Assembly: GCF_014197245.1 (NCBI RefSeq)
Contig: NZ_JACIFF010000011.1
Location: forward strand, 62,001-126,000
DNA from: Neolewinella aquimaris
GTDB taxonomy: Bacteria > Bacteroidota > Bacteroidia > Chitinophagales > Saprospiraceae
Reading direction: 5' to 3'
DNA: 64,000 nucleotides
Position numbers and translations under genes: made by a program. Positions within the stretch are counted from its first letter, which is position 1. The number at the start of each line of letters is the position of its first letter. Shown here in pieces: positions 34,414-43,931 of the stretch. Under the pieces are notes generated by a model. It made no database searches. It saw only the letters and a list, made by a program, of their open reading frames with translations, and was not told where the DNA came from.

Positions 34414-35589
34414 ATGTCCAGTAAATACGAGCAACGCGGCGTCAGCGCGACCAAATCCGAAGTTCACCAGGCCATTGCGGGCCTCGACAAGGGGCTTTAC
34501 CCCAAGGCATTCTGCAAGGTGCTGCCCGACGTGGCCGGTGGCGACGCCGAATGGTGCAACGTGATGCACGCCGACACGGCCGGGACCAAAACCAGTCTGG
34601 CGTACGTCTACTGGCGGGAAACCGGCGACCTGAGCGTGTGGGAAGGCATCGTCCAGGACAGCCTCGTCATGAATCTCGACGACATGGGTTGCGTGGGCGC
34701 GGTCGACAACATCCTCATCTCTTCGACCATCGGCCGGAACAAGAACTGCATTCCGGGCGAAGTGCTAAAAACCATCATTCAGGGGGCGGAGAAGTTCAAG
34801 GACCGCATGGCCGATCAGGGCGTCGGCCTACACCTCACCGGCGGGGAGACGGCCGACGTCGGTGATATTGTACGGACGATCGATGTCGGATATACCACCT
34901 TCGCACGCCTGCGCCGCGACCAGGTGATCGTGAACGACATTCGTCCCGGCAACGTGATCGTCGGGCTGGCCAGCTACGGACAGGCCACCTACGAAGACGC
35001 CTACAACGGTGGTATGGGCAGCAACGGACTGACCAGTGCCCGCCACGATGTATTCAAACACGAGTATGCGGACAAGTATCCCGAAAGTTTCGATCCGGCG
35101 GTGCCGCGGGAGGTCATCTATGCGGGCAGCCGCTCCCTGACGGAAAAAATTACGGTGGAGGGTACGGAAACTACCGTTGGCAAACTCGTTCTCAGTCCCA
35201 CCCGGACCTACCTGCCGGTGCTGAAGCGGATGCTGCAGGAAGTCGGCCCCGGAATAAGCGGCCTCATTCACTGCTCCGGTGGTGCCCAGACTAAAGTGGT
35301 GAAGTTCATCGAGGACGATGTACGCGTGGTGAAGGATAATCTGTTCCCCGTTCCACCCCTCTTCGAGCTTATCCGACAGGAGAGCCAGACCGACTGGCGG
35401 GAGATGTATCAGGTATTCAACATGGGCCACCGCCTGGAGGCCTATGTGGGGGAGCGCGACGCACAGACGGTGATCGACATTGCCCGCTCCTTTAACATTG
35501 ACGCCCGGATCGTAGGCCGTGTCGAAGCAGGCAGCCGGGCCGCGGTGCGGGTGACTACTCCGGAGGGTGTTGAGGAATACTTCGAGTAA
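34414..35589 (+). CDS. purM: phosphoribosylformylglycinamidine cyclo-ligase
   Basis: A 391-aa AIR synthetase, the fifth step of purine synthesis, which closes the imidazole ring with ATP. It belongs to the long Bacteroidota form of PurM: MHADTAGTKTSLAYVYWRET (nucleotide and dimer region), LTGGETADVGDIVRTIDVG, and SGLIHCSGGAQTK. Length exceeds E. coli PurM (about 345). It stands alone here, away from other pur genes, and appears to be transcribed from its own leaderless promoter. Confidence 0.93.
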   Translation: MSSKYEQRGVSATKSEVHQAIAGLDKGLYPKAFCKVLPDVAGGDAEWCNVMHADTAGTKTSLAYVYWRETGDLSVWEGIVQDSLVMNLDDMGCVGAVDNILISSTIGRNKNCIPGEVLKTIIQGAEKFKDRMADQGVGLHLTGGETADVGDIVRTIDVGYTTFARLRRDQVIVNDIRPGNVIVGLASYGQATYEDAYNGGMGSNGLTSARHDVFKHEYADKYPESFDPAVPREVIYAGSRSLTEKITVEGTETTVGKLVLSPTRTYLPVLKRMLQEVGPGISGLIHCSGGAQTKVVKFIEDDVRVVKDNLFPVPPLFELIRQESQTDWREMYQVFNMGHRLEAYVGERDAQTVIDIARSFNIDARIVGRVEAGSRAAVRVTTPEGVEEYFE

Positions 35590-35756
35590 ATTGATGCCGG
35601 TGGGTAATCATGTTCACTATTTTCTGCGCGATATGGGTATTTAATCATACCAGCTAGTATAGCTACCAATAGTGGCAGCTTGCCGGTACGCGGTGGCGGT
35701 ACTTGAGGACCTCGTTCGACCGTGTGGGAGAACGCCTCAATCTAACCGCCATTATC

Positions 35757-38700
35757 ATGCAGAAATTCTACCGTGCTTTACCACCGAGTTTGTGGTGCTG
35801 TTTCCTCCTCCTGGGCTGGGGAGCAACCGCCTTTGCTCAACCTACCTTCGTCGATGGGGACGACCCCCGGCCTGCGGGAATGACTTGGGTTCCAAATGAA
35901 GCTTTCTCCGATGAGTTTAACGGAGCATACCTCGACGACAACAAGTGGTACGATTACCACCCGAACTGGGCTGGGCGGCCGCCGGCCCGCTTCAAACCCG
36001 AAGCCGTGACCGTGAGTGACGGCACGATGAAGATCACCAACTACATGTTACCCGCCGCCGAAACGGTGAACGGCCAGACCTTTACCATCGCCGGCGGTGC
36101 GGTAGTGTCGAAATCCGCCGAAGCGCTCTACGGCTATTACGAATGCCGGATGAAGGCCTCGGACATCTCGATGTCGTCCACCTTTTGGCTGATCAACCAG
36201 TACGAGAACAGCTGCCCGGGCGCCAAGACCGAACTCGATATCCAGGAGTGTATCGGCGGAGCCAAAAATGTCCCCAGCTTCCGCAATACCATGCACTCCA
36301 ATACCCATTACTACAACCGCGGCTGCGGCGAAGACGAGCAAACAATGTCGGTCGGCGGCAATGCCACCGTAGACGGAAACGTAAGCGACGCCTTCCATAT
36401 TTACGGCGCATACTGGGAAAACGCCAACAGCATTCATTTCTATATCGACGGCGAATACCGCTTTACCATCAACCCCTCGACCCACTACGACGGTACCCCC
36501 TTCGACCAACCCATGTACATGAACATGGTCACCGAAACCTACGACTGGGAAACCCCACCCACCGCCGAAGAGCTGGCCACCCTCAACGCCACGACCGAGT
36601 ACGACTGGGTACGCTCCTGGAGCCTGGCTCCAACCACCGAACCAACCGACGAGATCGGGACGGCCGACGTTGCCCGTAAACTGGTCCCCTCAACGGAATA
36701 TTCCGTCGACGTAAGCTACACCGCCTCCGATACGCGCGACCTGTCCGTCGAACTCTACGGCCCGAACGGCTGGGTGGGTGCGAAAACCGTTCAGGTAACC
36801 GCAGGTTCCGGCTGCGCGAACGTAAGCCTGAATCTTCCCAACCCTACAACCGTCAGCGACCAGTACGAATGGCGCATCGGACTCCGGCCGGTGGGTAGCA
36901 CTTGGCAGTCAAACCTGGATTACAAGGTCGTGGACGGCGTCAGCATTGAGCCCACCGGCTTCGAAACGATCAGCTTACAGGGCGGCCCCGCCGTTGTCTT
37001 TACGGCAGACAGCTACACCATCAACGTGGCTTACACGGCCGGTGCAAGCCGCGACATTGTCGTTGAACTGCTCAAAGGCGGTACCTGGCAGGCCTCCGGA
37101 CTCGTCACCGTAGCCGCGGGCTCCAACAACGCTTCCGTGCCCGTCAACCTTCCCGCGGCCACGGAAGTGGGCGACAACTACACCTGGCGGGCTCACCTGC
37201 GCGAGGTCGGAGGCAACTGGACCACCAACGTCGCAACGGATGTCGTAAATGACGTCAGCGTACGGCCGGTCCGGGTCGAGGGCATCTCCTTCACTGATGC
37301 ACCGACGGAGATTGAGAGCCGGAATAATTACAGCGTTACGGTCGACTACGTAGCGGCCGGTCCCCGCGACATCGTCGTGGAATTCTGGTCGGAAGAGCGC
37401 TGGATCGGTGGTGGTCAGTACGCGGTGGCGGAAGCCGGCAGCGGGTCGGTCGACATCGGCGTGTACGTAGCCAACGCGCCGCCCCCGGGTACGAAGTACG
37501 TATGGAAAACGAGCATCCGTCCGGTGGGCACCACCTGGCGCGAGAACCTGGCCGGCGATCAGATAAACGACGTCAGGGTACTCGGCGAGCTGACCGAGCG
37601 GATCAAATTTGTAAACCCGCCCGCCAAAGTAGCACCCGCCACGTCCTACGATCTACACCTACGTTACGAAGCAAATACCGACCGCGATTTATACGTGGAA
37701 CTGTGGAAGGGCAACACCTGGATCGCCAGCTCGGTCGTGGATGCAGTTGCCGGAGCCCGCACCATTCCCGTGACGCTCACGCTGAACGACCCCCCCGCAC
37801 CCGGGACCGACTACAGTTGGAAAACAAGTATCCGTCCCACCGGGGGCACCTGGCAGGACAATATCGCCACCGATCAAGTCGACCAAGTGGCGGTGCTGGA
37901 TCCGGCCGCCACCTCCGTCACCCTCGCAAATCCTCCGCTTAGCGTACTGCCGGCAACGAGCTACGCCGTTTCGGTCGATTACGTTTCCGTAGGTGCCAGC
38001 GACATCGTCGTGAGTCTCTGGTCGGCGGACAACCGCTGGCTCGGAGGTGGAACCACAACGGTCCCGACCGGCAACGGATCCGCAACCGTCAACCTGGCCC
38101 TGACCGCCGCTCCTGCAGTGGGCGAAGGCTACTACTGGAAGGCCGTGATCCGCCCGGCGGGTACCGATTGGACCCTGGACCGGGACGAAGATATCGTGCG
38201 CGACGTAGCGGTCACGGCGGGGGTAGACGATGCGATCGGCCTCGACGGACTCCCCGGCGTGCTCAGGCCGGCAACTTCCTATACTGTCTCGGTCCCTTAC
38301 GGCGCTTCCCAGCCCCGGGACATTGTGGTAGAGCTGTGGTCGGCGACCGGGTGGCTCGCCGCTACCCGCAAGACCGTTGCCGCCGGAAGGGGCACGGAAG
38401 CTTTTACCCTCAATCTCCCTTCGGCACCGCCCGTGGGCGACGGATATATCTGGAAGGTGAGCATTCGCCCGGTAGGAACCACCTGGCGCGACAACATCAT
38501 TCTCAAGGAGTTGCCGAATGTCCTTGTCCGGCAGGAGATCGTGGAGACCGTGTCGTTTACCAACCTGCAGACCACCTTCTCCCCAGCTTTGTCGTACACG
38601 GTCCCGGTCACCTACCTGGCCGGTGAGGAAAGGGACTTGATGATCGAATTCTGGAAGGCAAATACCTGGGTCGCCGCAACCCGGGTGACCGTGCCGGCGG

Positions 38701-39755
38701 GCGAAGCGACGACGGACGTCACGGTGAACCTCACCAGTTTGCCTGCACCGGGCACGGACTACGTCTGGAAGGCGAGCATCCGCCCCGTAGGAACGACCTG
38801 GCGCGACAACATCTTTCTCACCCAGATCGAAGGCATTGGCGTCACAGACAACGTGCCGCCCCTAGCGACTTGCCACCCCCTGACCGCATTCCTTGATCAA
38901 ACCGGCACCGCAACGATTGTAGCGGCAGACATTGACGGTGGCTCCTACGACGAATACAGCCCGGTTACGCTGGCCGTCGATCACGATGAGTTCGACTGCA
39001 GTCAGGCGGGTACCGAAGTATCCGTTGCGCTTACCGTAACCGACGCGGCGGGCAACCGGAGCGTTTGCCAGGCGGCCGTAACGGTAATGGATTCCATCGC
39101 CCCTACGATCACCCCCCAGTCATCCACGGTGCTCTGGCCCCCGAACAATAAGTTGGTGTATTACGGACTGGAAGATATGATCGCGGATGCTCAGGACAAC
39201 TGTGGCGTCACCCGCAACTGGATCGCCTCCGTAACCAGCAATGAGGAAGCGAGCGACGGAAATCCCGATATCCTGATCAGCGACAATGGCAAGTCGGTGC
39301 ATCTGCGAAGCGCGCGCGATGGAGCCGGCAACGGTCGACAGTATACGGTTACGCTCGCGGTCAGTGATGCCTCCGGAAATACTGCCTACACCGATTACCT
39401 CGTTCACGTCCCGCATTCCGCGAATTCAGGAAAAGCGACTTCTACTGCTGCCGCCCAGTCCCGAAAATTAACCGATTATGGTACACCCTCGACCCTGGCG
39501 GTATTTCCCAACCCGGCTACGCGGCGAGCCACGATCGACCTTGAAGTAGGTAAGCCCACGCAAGTCTGGCTGGACGTCCTCAATGTAAGCGGTCAACGCG
39601 TCATTTCCGTGCTGGACGGAGTCGCCGTGGAACATTCAACCCGGATCGAGTTCGATCTCACTGCATCCGGCGGACGACAACTGACTCCCGGAGTTTACTA
39701 TTTACGTATGATCAGCGCCGACGAAACGCAAGTTATACCACTGGCAGTCCGCTAG
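35757..39755 (+). CDS. T9SS-secreted GH16 glycoside hydrolase with seven repeats
   Basis: A 1332-aa secreted enzyme. The signal peptide ends near AFAQ. A GH16 domain (about 40-300) carries the catalytic motif ELDIQE, with nucleophile Glu159, Asp161 and acid/base Glu164; the surrounding sequence (SSTFWLINQYE, MHSNTHYYN) is closest in my memory to agarase/porphyranase-type GH16. Seven repeats of 105-106 aa follow (about 305-1030), then a HYR-like segment and a T9SS sorting domain (VFPNPATRRATIDLE to the end). The ATG at 35757 is chosen because it begins the signal peptide. It likely cuts algal galactan at the cell surface. Confidence 0.87.
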   Translation: MQKFYRALPPSLWCCFLLLGWGATAFAQPTFVDGDDPRPAGMTWVPNEAFSDEFNGAYLDDNKWYDYHPNWAGRPPARFKPEAVTVSDGTMKITNYMLPAAETVNGQTFTIAGGAVVSKSAEALYGYYECRMKASDISMSSTFWLINQYENSCPGAKTELDIQECIGGAKNVPSFRNTMHSNTHYYNRGCGEDEQTMSVGGNATVDGNVSDAFHIYGAYWENANSIHFYIDGEYRFTINPSTHYDGTPFDQPMYMNMVTETYDWETPPTAEELATLNATTEYDWVRSWSLAPTTEPTDEIGTADVARKLVPSTEYSVDVSYTASDTRDLSVELYGPNGWVGAKTVQVTAGSGCANVSLNLPNPTTVSDQYEWRIGLRPVGSTWQSNLDYKVVDGVSIEPTGFETISLQGGPAVVFTADSYTINVAYTAGASRDIVVELLKGGTWQASGLVTVAAGSNNASVPVNLPAATEVGDNYTWRAHLREVGGNWTTNVATDVVNDVSVRPVRVEGISFTDAPTEIESRNNYSVTVDYVAAGPRDIVVEFWSEERWIGGGQYAVAEAGSGSVDIGVYVANAPPPGTKYVWKTSIRPVGTTWRENLAGDQINDVRVLGELTERIKFVNPPAKVAPATSYDLHLRYEANTDRDLYVELWKGNTWIASSVVDAVAGARTIPVTLTLNDPPAPGTDYSWKTSIRPTGGTWQDNIATDQVDQVAVLDPAATSVTLANPPLSVLPATSYAVSVDYVSVGASDIVVSLWSADNRWLGGGTTTVPTGNGSATVNLALTAAPAVGEGYYWKAVIRPAGTDWTLDRDEDIVRDVAVTAGVDDAIGLDGLPGVLRPATSYTVSVPYGASQPRDIVVELWSATGWLAATRKTVAAGRGTEAFTLNLPSAPPVGDGYIWKVSIRPVGTTWRDNIILKELPNVLVRQEIVETVSFTNLQTTFSPALSYTVPVTYLAGEERDLMIEFWKANTWVAATRVTVPAGEATTDVTVNLTSLPAPGTDYVWKASIRPVGTTWRDNIFLTQIEGIGVTDNVPPLATCHPLTAFLDQTGTATIVAADIDGGSYDEYSPVTLAVDHDEFDCSQAGTEVSVALTVTDAAGNRSVCQAAVTVMDSIAPTITPQSSTVLWPPNNKLVYYGLEDMIADAQDNCGVTRNWIASVTSNEEASDGNPDILISDNGKSVHLRSARDGAGNGRQYTVTLAVSDASGNTAYTDYLVHVPHSANSGKATSTAAAQSRKLTDYGTPSTLAVFPNPATRRATIDLEVGKPTQVWLDVLNVSGQRVISVLDGVAVEHSTRIEFDLTASGGRQLTPGVYYLRMISADETQVIPLAVR
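36670..38850 (+). repeat. seven in-frame 315/318-bp coding repeats
   Basis: The conserved Tyr codon of each unit lies at 36699, 37014, 37329, 37647, 37962, 38280 and 38595, so the period is 315 or 318 bases. Each unit follows the pattern SYxVxVxY, RDIVVELW, a Trp, AGxG, then WKxSIRPVGTTWxxN. The third, sixth and seventh units are the most alike at their ends. I do not recognise the fold; an Ig-like or carbohydrate-binding beta-sandwich is likely from length and pattern. Confidence 0.85.
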
Positions 39756-39782
39756 TTCCACCGTTTGCGATCGTTCCAGCCC

Positions 39783-40208
39783 CTAGTCATTCAGACTCTT
39801 GGCGAACAGGCGGGTAATGTCCTTGAAGGCTTTAAATTCGAGGGCATTACCCGCCGGGTCGTAGAAGAACATGGTGTTCTGCTCACCGGGCAAGCCGCGA
39901 AAGCGCACATAGGGTTCGATCTCGAACTTCACGCCCTGGCTGCGGAGACGCTCCGCGAAATCCTCGAACTGCTGCCACTCCAGCACCACGCCGAAGTGAG
40001 GCACGGGGACGTGCTTTCCGTCGACTTCATTGCGGTGGTCGGGAGCGTCCTTCTTTGGCGCCAGGTGGGCGACGAGCTGGTGGCCGAACAGGTCGAAGTC
40101 GATCCACTCGGTATCCGTACGGCCCTCGGGGCACCCCAGTACGGTACCGTAAAAGTGGCGGGCGGCCGTGAGGTCATCGACGGGAACGGCGAGGTGGAAA
40201 GGCTGCAT
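39783..40208 (-). CDS. VOC family (glyoxalase-like) protein
   Basis: A 141-aa protein with one vicinal-oxygen-chelate pattern: [20 protein letters not shown] at the start, [18 protein letters not shown] in the middle and the closing [14 protein letters not shown], giving the His...His...Glu metal positions. Substrate unknown; resembles the CatE/glyoxalase-like proteins often annotated as dioxygenases. The start at 40208 fits the family; 21 upstream residues do not. It lies on the opposite strand between the GH16 and sulfatase genes and may be unrelated to them. Confidence 0.9.
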   Translation of the reverse strand: MQPFHLAVPVDDLTAARHFYGTVLGCPEGRTDTEWIDFDLFGHQLVAHLAPKKDAPDHRNEVDGKHVPVPHFGVVLEWQQFEDFAERLRSQGVKFEIEPYVRFRGLPGEQNTMFFYDPAGNALEFKAFKDITRLFAKSLND

Positions 40209-40358
40209 ATGACGTACGATTTTAGTTTTAGGGCGGCGGAGCGCGGGTGCAAGGTAAATCCGGTTGAGCAATAGTAGTTGGTCCGTATCGACGACCAGTA
40301 TGGTACAGGATGGTGCGATGCTCGGGACTCGGTATTATGGGGCAGAAAAGCTACGATC

Positions 40359-41858
40359 ATGCTCTCGATAACCCTATTCCGGTGCCGATCACTTCGGTCC
40401 GGTCCCTTGTCTTTGAACTGCGCCTTGGTCATTCTATGCCTTGTAATTTTATCGGCTTGTGGGAACCGGGATAGTCCGGGTACTGCGGCCGAAAACCACC
40501 CTCGCCCGAATGTCCTGGTGTTGCTGACCGACCAGTGGCGGGCCCAGGCCACGGGCTACGCCGGCGACCCCAACGTCAGCACCCCCAATCTGGATGCACT
40601 GGCCGCAAGCAGCGTGAATTTCGAGAATGCCGTATCGGGAATGCCGGTGTGCTCACCCTTTCGGGCTTCCCTCCTTACCGGTCAGCGCCCCCTCACCCAC
40701 GGGGTATTCATGAATGATGTGCAACTGGACACCGCCGCCGTGACCATCGGTGAAGTGTTCGGGGAAGCCGGTTACCAAATGGGCTACATCGGCAAGTGGC
40801 ACCTAGACGGGCACGGGCGGCTCCAGAACGTAGCCCCCGGACAGAGAAGGCAGGGGTTTGACTTCTGGATGGGCAACGAATGCACCCACAACTACAACCA
40901 CTCGGTGTACTACGACAACGAAGATCCGACCCGGAAGATCTGGGATGGTTACGACAGTTTCGGGCAGACCGATGCCGCCCTGGACTACATCACCGACCGC
41001 CAATCTTCGCCGCAACCGTTCATGTTGATCGTATCCTACGGGACGCCCCACGCGCCCTACCACACCGCTCCGGAAGCGTACCGGCAACGCTTCGACCCCG
41101 GCGAGATCGAACTCAGGGAAAACGTCCCGGAGCACCTACACGAACAGGTACGCAAGGACCTGGCCGGCTACTACGCCCACATTGCCGCCCTGGACGATAT
41201 GATGGGCCGGGTGATGGACACCCTGAAGCAAACCGGGCAGTGGAAGAACACCATCGTGCTGTTCACCTCGGACCACGGGGACCTGCTCGGCTCCCACGGG
41301 GCCTATAAAAAGCAGCAGCCCTACGATGAGTCCATTCGCGTGCCGATGTTGTTCCGTATTCCGTCGGAACTTGGATTGGACATACCCGCCGGAAAGCGAC
41401 AGGCCGTCATCAACTCCGAAGACATCATGCCGACCCTGCTGGGCTTGTGTGACATTCCGGTTCCCGCTCCGGTGGAGGGCGTCAACTACCGGGCGTACCT
41501 GGAAGGGGCGGATGGGGACGGCATTGGAGCGTCGGCCGTGATCACCTGTGTTCAACCCTTCGGGCAGTGGAACCGGCTTATGCATGGCGGTCGGGAGTAC
41601 CGGGGGTTGCGGACCCAGCGCTACACCTACACCCGTGACCTGGACGGCCCCTGGCTACTGTTCGACAACGAGCAGGACCCCTACCAGATGACCAACCTGG
41701 TCGATGATGCGGAGCACACCGCCCTGCGGAAGGAACTGGATTCGCTACTTCAGGACAGGCTCACAGCCCAGGGGGACGAATTCCGGCCCGGTATGGACTA
41801 CATCGCGGAGTGGGGCTATCCGGTGAATGAGACCGGAACGGTGCCGTACACTCATTAA
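40359..41858 (+). CDS. lipoprotein sulfatase (S1 family)
   Basis: A 499-aa sulfatase. The signal ends in a lipobox LSAC, so it is anchored as a lipoprotein. The modification motif CSPFR sits in PVCSPFRASLLTGQ, where the cysteine becomes formylglycine. Metal-binding pieces include VLLTDQWRAQ, IGKWHLDGHG and FTSDHGDLLGSHG. Family S1 includes enzymes that remove sulfate from algal polysaccharides. It is followed 152 bases later by a putative ulvan lyase and preceded by a GH16 gene, so a sulfated algal glycan is the likely substrate. No maturase gene is in the window. Confidence 0.92.
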   Translation: MLSITLFRCRSLRSGPLSLNCALVILCLVILSACGNRDSPGTAAENHPRPNVLVLLTDQWRAQATGYAGDPNVSTPNLDALAASSVNFENAVSGMPVCSPFRASLLTGQRPLTHGVFMNDVQLDTAAVTIGEVFGEAGYQMGYIGKWHLDGHGRLQNVAPGQRRQGFDFWMGNECTHNYNHSVYYDNEDPTRKIWDGYDSFGQTDAALDYITDRQSSPQPFMLIVSYGTPHAPYHTAPEAYRQRFDPGEIELRENVPEHLHEQVRKDLAGYYAHIAALDDMMGRVMDTLKQTGQWKNTIVLFTSDHGDLLGSHGAYKKQQPYDESIRVPMLFRIPSELGLDIPAGKRQAVINSEDIMPTLLGLCDIPVPAPVEGVNYRAYLEGADGDGIGASAVITCVQPFGQWNRLMHGGREYRGLRTQRYTYTRDLDGPWLLFDNEQDPYQMTNLVDDAEHTALRKELDSLLQDRLTAQGDEFRPGMDYIAEWGYPVNETGTVPYTH

Positions 41859-42010
41859 ACCGTCACTCCATTCGCTATACGTGCAACGGTGGGTTGACTT
41901 ACCGACAATCCCGCATGCTCCCCTTTCCTCCTATAATTTTCAGCCCTATTTCGTCGAGCAACAGAAGAGAACGAGCGAACAGTAAGAACCGTAAAGAACA
42001 ACTACCCGTA

Positions 42011-43360
42011 ATGAAACCACTACTAATACTGCTACTTACCCTACCGATCGCGAACCTGTCCGGACAGGAGGTTTCGGATACGGTCGATTACTTCGCCGAC
42101 AACGGGCTGAGCAACACGGTGAAGACCATGCAGCACCCCGCGGGGGAACACCACGACGGCATCACCTACGTGTGCTACCAGGGTCCCCTGGAAGACCCCT
42201 ACGTGGCCGCGTACGATCACGATAAAAAAGAATGGTCCGGGCCCTACAAGGCGGGAGAAAGCCTACTGGGCAAGGACCCTTCCGCCAAGATCGACAACCA
42301 CGGCAAGCCGGCGATGATCATCGACGATGCGGGCTACATCCACCTCGTATTCGGCGGGCACGGCGGCTTGCCGGAGCAAGGGGTCAACCCCCTGGGCAAT
42401 CACCACGACGGAGCCATGAAGCATGTAGTATCCAAGCGACCGCTCGACATTACGGAGTGGGAGGAGTTGAACAACATTCCCACCTTCGGAACCTACAATC
42501 AGTTCGTGAAGCTGGACAATGGCGACATCTACTTATTCTACCGCCACGGGGCCCACCGCAGCGATTGGGTCTACCAGCTGTCCACCGACAACGGGCGCAC
42601 CTTCGCCCCTCCGGTATCCGTCCTGAACAGTAAACGGACGAAGGGCACCGAGCAGCACCCGGTCATTTACGATACCTGGTACGCCTGGTTCGACAACGGG
42701 GAAGGAAACGACATCATCGCTACCTTCAACTACCACGTGTGTAAGGGTCCCGATCACGACGGCGAACGCCACGATAGCTACTATATGGTATTCGATACGG
42801 AGGAGGGCCGGTGGCACAGTGTGACCGGTAAGGAGGTGGCCGCGCCGGTAACCAAAGACATGGCCGACCGCGATTTACTGGTAGAAGACTCGGGCGATCT
42901 CTGGACGGTCCGTGGTGCGGTACGCCTCGACGCGGACGGGAATCCTCACCTAATATTTTATCGCGGGGAGCAAATGGGCCTCAAGCACGGTGGTCCGAAG
43001 GAAGTCGTCTACTACCGGTGGACGGGCACCGCCTGGATCGAGGACCAAAGTGACGGACTCCCGGTGGCAACCGGCGACCTGGTGGTGTCGGACCCACTAC
43101 GGGCGGAGCTGTTGCTTGCCGGGAACACGGCCGAGGGGGCAGAACTGGCGTGGTGGCGTACGAGGGATGGGGGCAAAAGCTTTGCGAAGGAAAAGGTACT
43201 GTACGCGCTCGGAGAACGGGGTGTGGTCACGACGGCGATCATCCGGAATGCGCATCCGGACGCTAGGGTGGTGATTGGGGGGAAGGGCCAGGGGGAGTTT
43301 CGGAGGATGTACCTGGTGGGTGATGGGGGAGCGGTGCGGCGGAGCGCAGCTGCCGACTGA
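42011..43360 (+). CDS. BNR_4-type beta-propeller, probable PL25 ulvan lyase
   Basis: A 449-aa exported protein with a cleavable signal (MKPLLILLLTLPIANLSGQ) and no T9SS domain, so probably periplasmic. It has repeated propeller motifs (STDNGRTFAPP, TRDGGKSFAKE). His97 (DNHGKP), His117 (FGGHGG), Tyr162 (GTYNQF) and Arg178 (FYRHGAHRSDW) have the spacings 20, 45 and 16. As I recall, the PL25 ulvan lyase PLSV_3936 has catalytic His123, His143, Tyr188 and Arg204, with identical spacings. Ulvan lyases cut the rhamnose-uronate link of green-algal ulvan by beta-elimination. The final 98 bases overlap the convergent methyltransferase gene. Confidence 0.78.
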   Translation: MKPLLILLLTLPIANLSGQEVSDTVDYFADNGLSNTVKTMQHPAGEHHDGITYVCYQGPLEDPYVAAYDHDKKEWSGPYKAGESLLGKDPSAKIDNHGKPAMIIDDAGYIHLVFGGHGGLPEQGVNPLGNHHDGAMKHVVSKRPLDITEWEELNNIPTFGTYNQFVKLDNGDIYLFYRHGAHRSDWVYQLSTDNGRTFAPPVSVLNSKRTKGTEQHPVIYDTWYAWFDNGEGNDIIATFNYHVCKGPDHDGERHDSYYMVFDTEEGRWHSVTGKEVAAPVTKDMADRDLLVEDSGDLWTVRGAVRLDADGNPHLIFYRGEQMGLKHGGPKEVVYYRWTGTAWIEDQSDGLPVATGDLVVSDPLRAELLLAGNTAEGAELAWWRTRDGGKSFAKEKVLYALGERGVVTTAIIRNAHPDARVVIGGKGQGEFRRMYLVGDGGAVRRSAAAD

Positions 43361-43883
43361 TCTCCCACACCGCCATGCCCGCGCTGACGGCTACGTTAAG
43401 GCTGTGCTTGGTACCGTACTGCCGGATCTCAATGGTGCCGTGGCTTAGATCGATCACCTGCTGGCTTACGCCCTTCACTTCGTTGCCCACCACGAGGACC
43501 AGCGGGAGCGCATCCCCGACCAAGAAAGTATCGAGGGGCGTTGACTGCTCCGTCTGTTCCAGGCATTGCACCTGCGCACCGCCGCCCACTAATTCCTCGA
43601 TCAGCTGCGCGCAGCTTTGGTGGTACGACCAGCTCACGGTATCCGTTGCCCCCAACGCCGTCTTAAGAATGTCGCGGTGGGGTGGGGTAGCGGTAATGCC
43701 GCAGAGGTATACGTGCTGCAGGGCAAAACAATCGGCCGTCCGGAATAAACTCCCCACATTATTGGCCGATCGAATATCATCCAGTACCAGCGCAAACGGT
43801 AATTTTTCTACACCGGCGTACTCTTCCGGCGTAAACCGCCTCAGCTCGTGCAACTGCTTCTTCGTCCGTAGAATCTCTGACAT
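43263..43883 (-). CDS. TrmH/SpoU family RNA methyltransferase
   Basis: A 206-aa SPOUT methyltransferase that puts a methyl group on RNA ribose using S-adenosylmethionine. Motif 1 is LDDIRSANNVGSLFRTAD, motif 2 LVVGNEVKGVS, and motif 3 IRQYGTKHSLNVAVSAG, forming the trefoil-knot site. The final 28 residues (RSAAPLPHHPPGTSSETP and on) are proline-rich and not part of the family. They are encoded in the 98 bases that overlap the convergent lyase gene, so they are probably a read-through tail. The target RNA is unknown. Confidence 0.9.
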   Translation of the reverse strand: MSEILRTKKQLHELRRFTPEEYAGVEKLPFALVLDDIRSANNVGSLFRTADCFALQHVYLCGITATPPHRDILKTALGATDTVSWSYHQSCAQLIEELVGGGAQVQCLEQTEQSTPLDTFLVGDALPLVLVVGNEVKGVSQQVIDLSHGTIEIRQYGTKHSLNVAVSAGMAVWEISRQLRSAAPLPHHPPGTSSETPPGPSPQSPP

Positions 43884-43931
43884 AAGCCACAAAAATAGCA
43901 ACCCCCCGACGCAATCAACGCCGGAGGGTTC

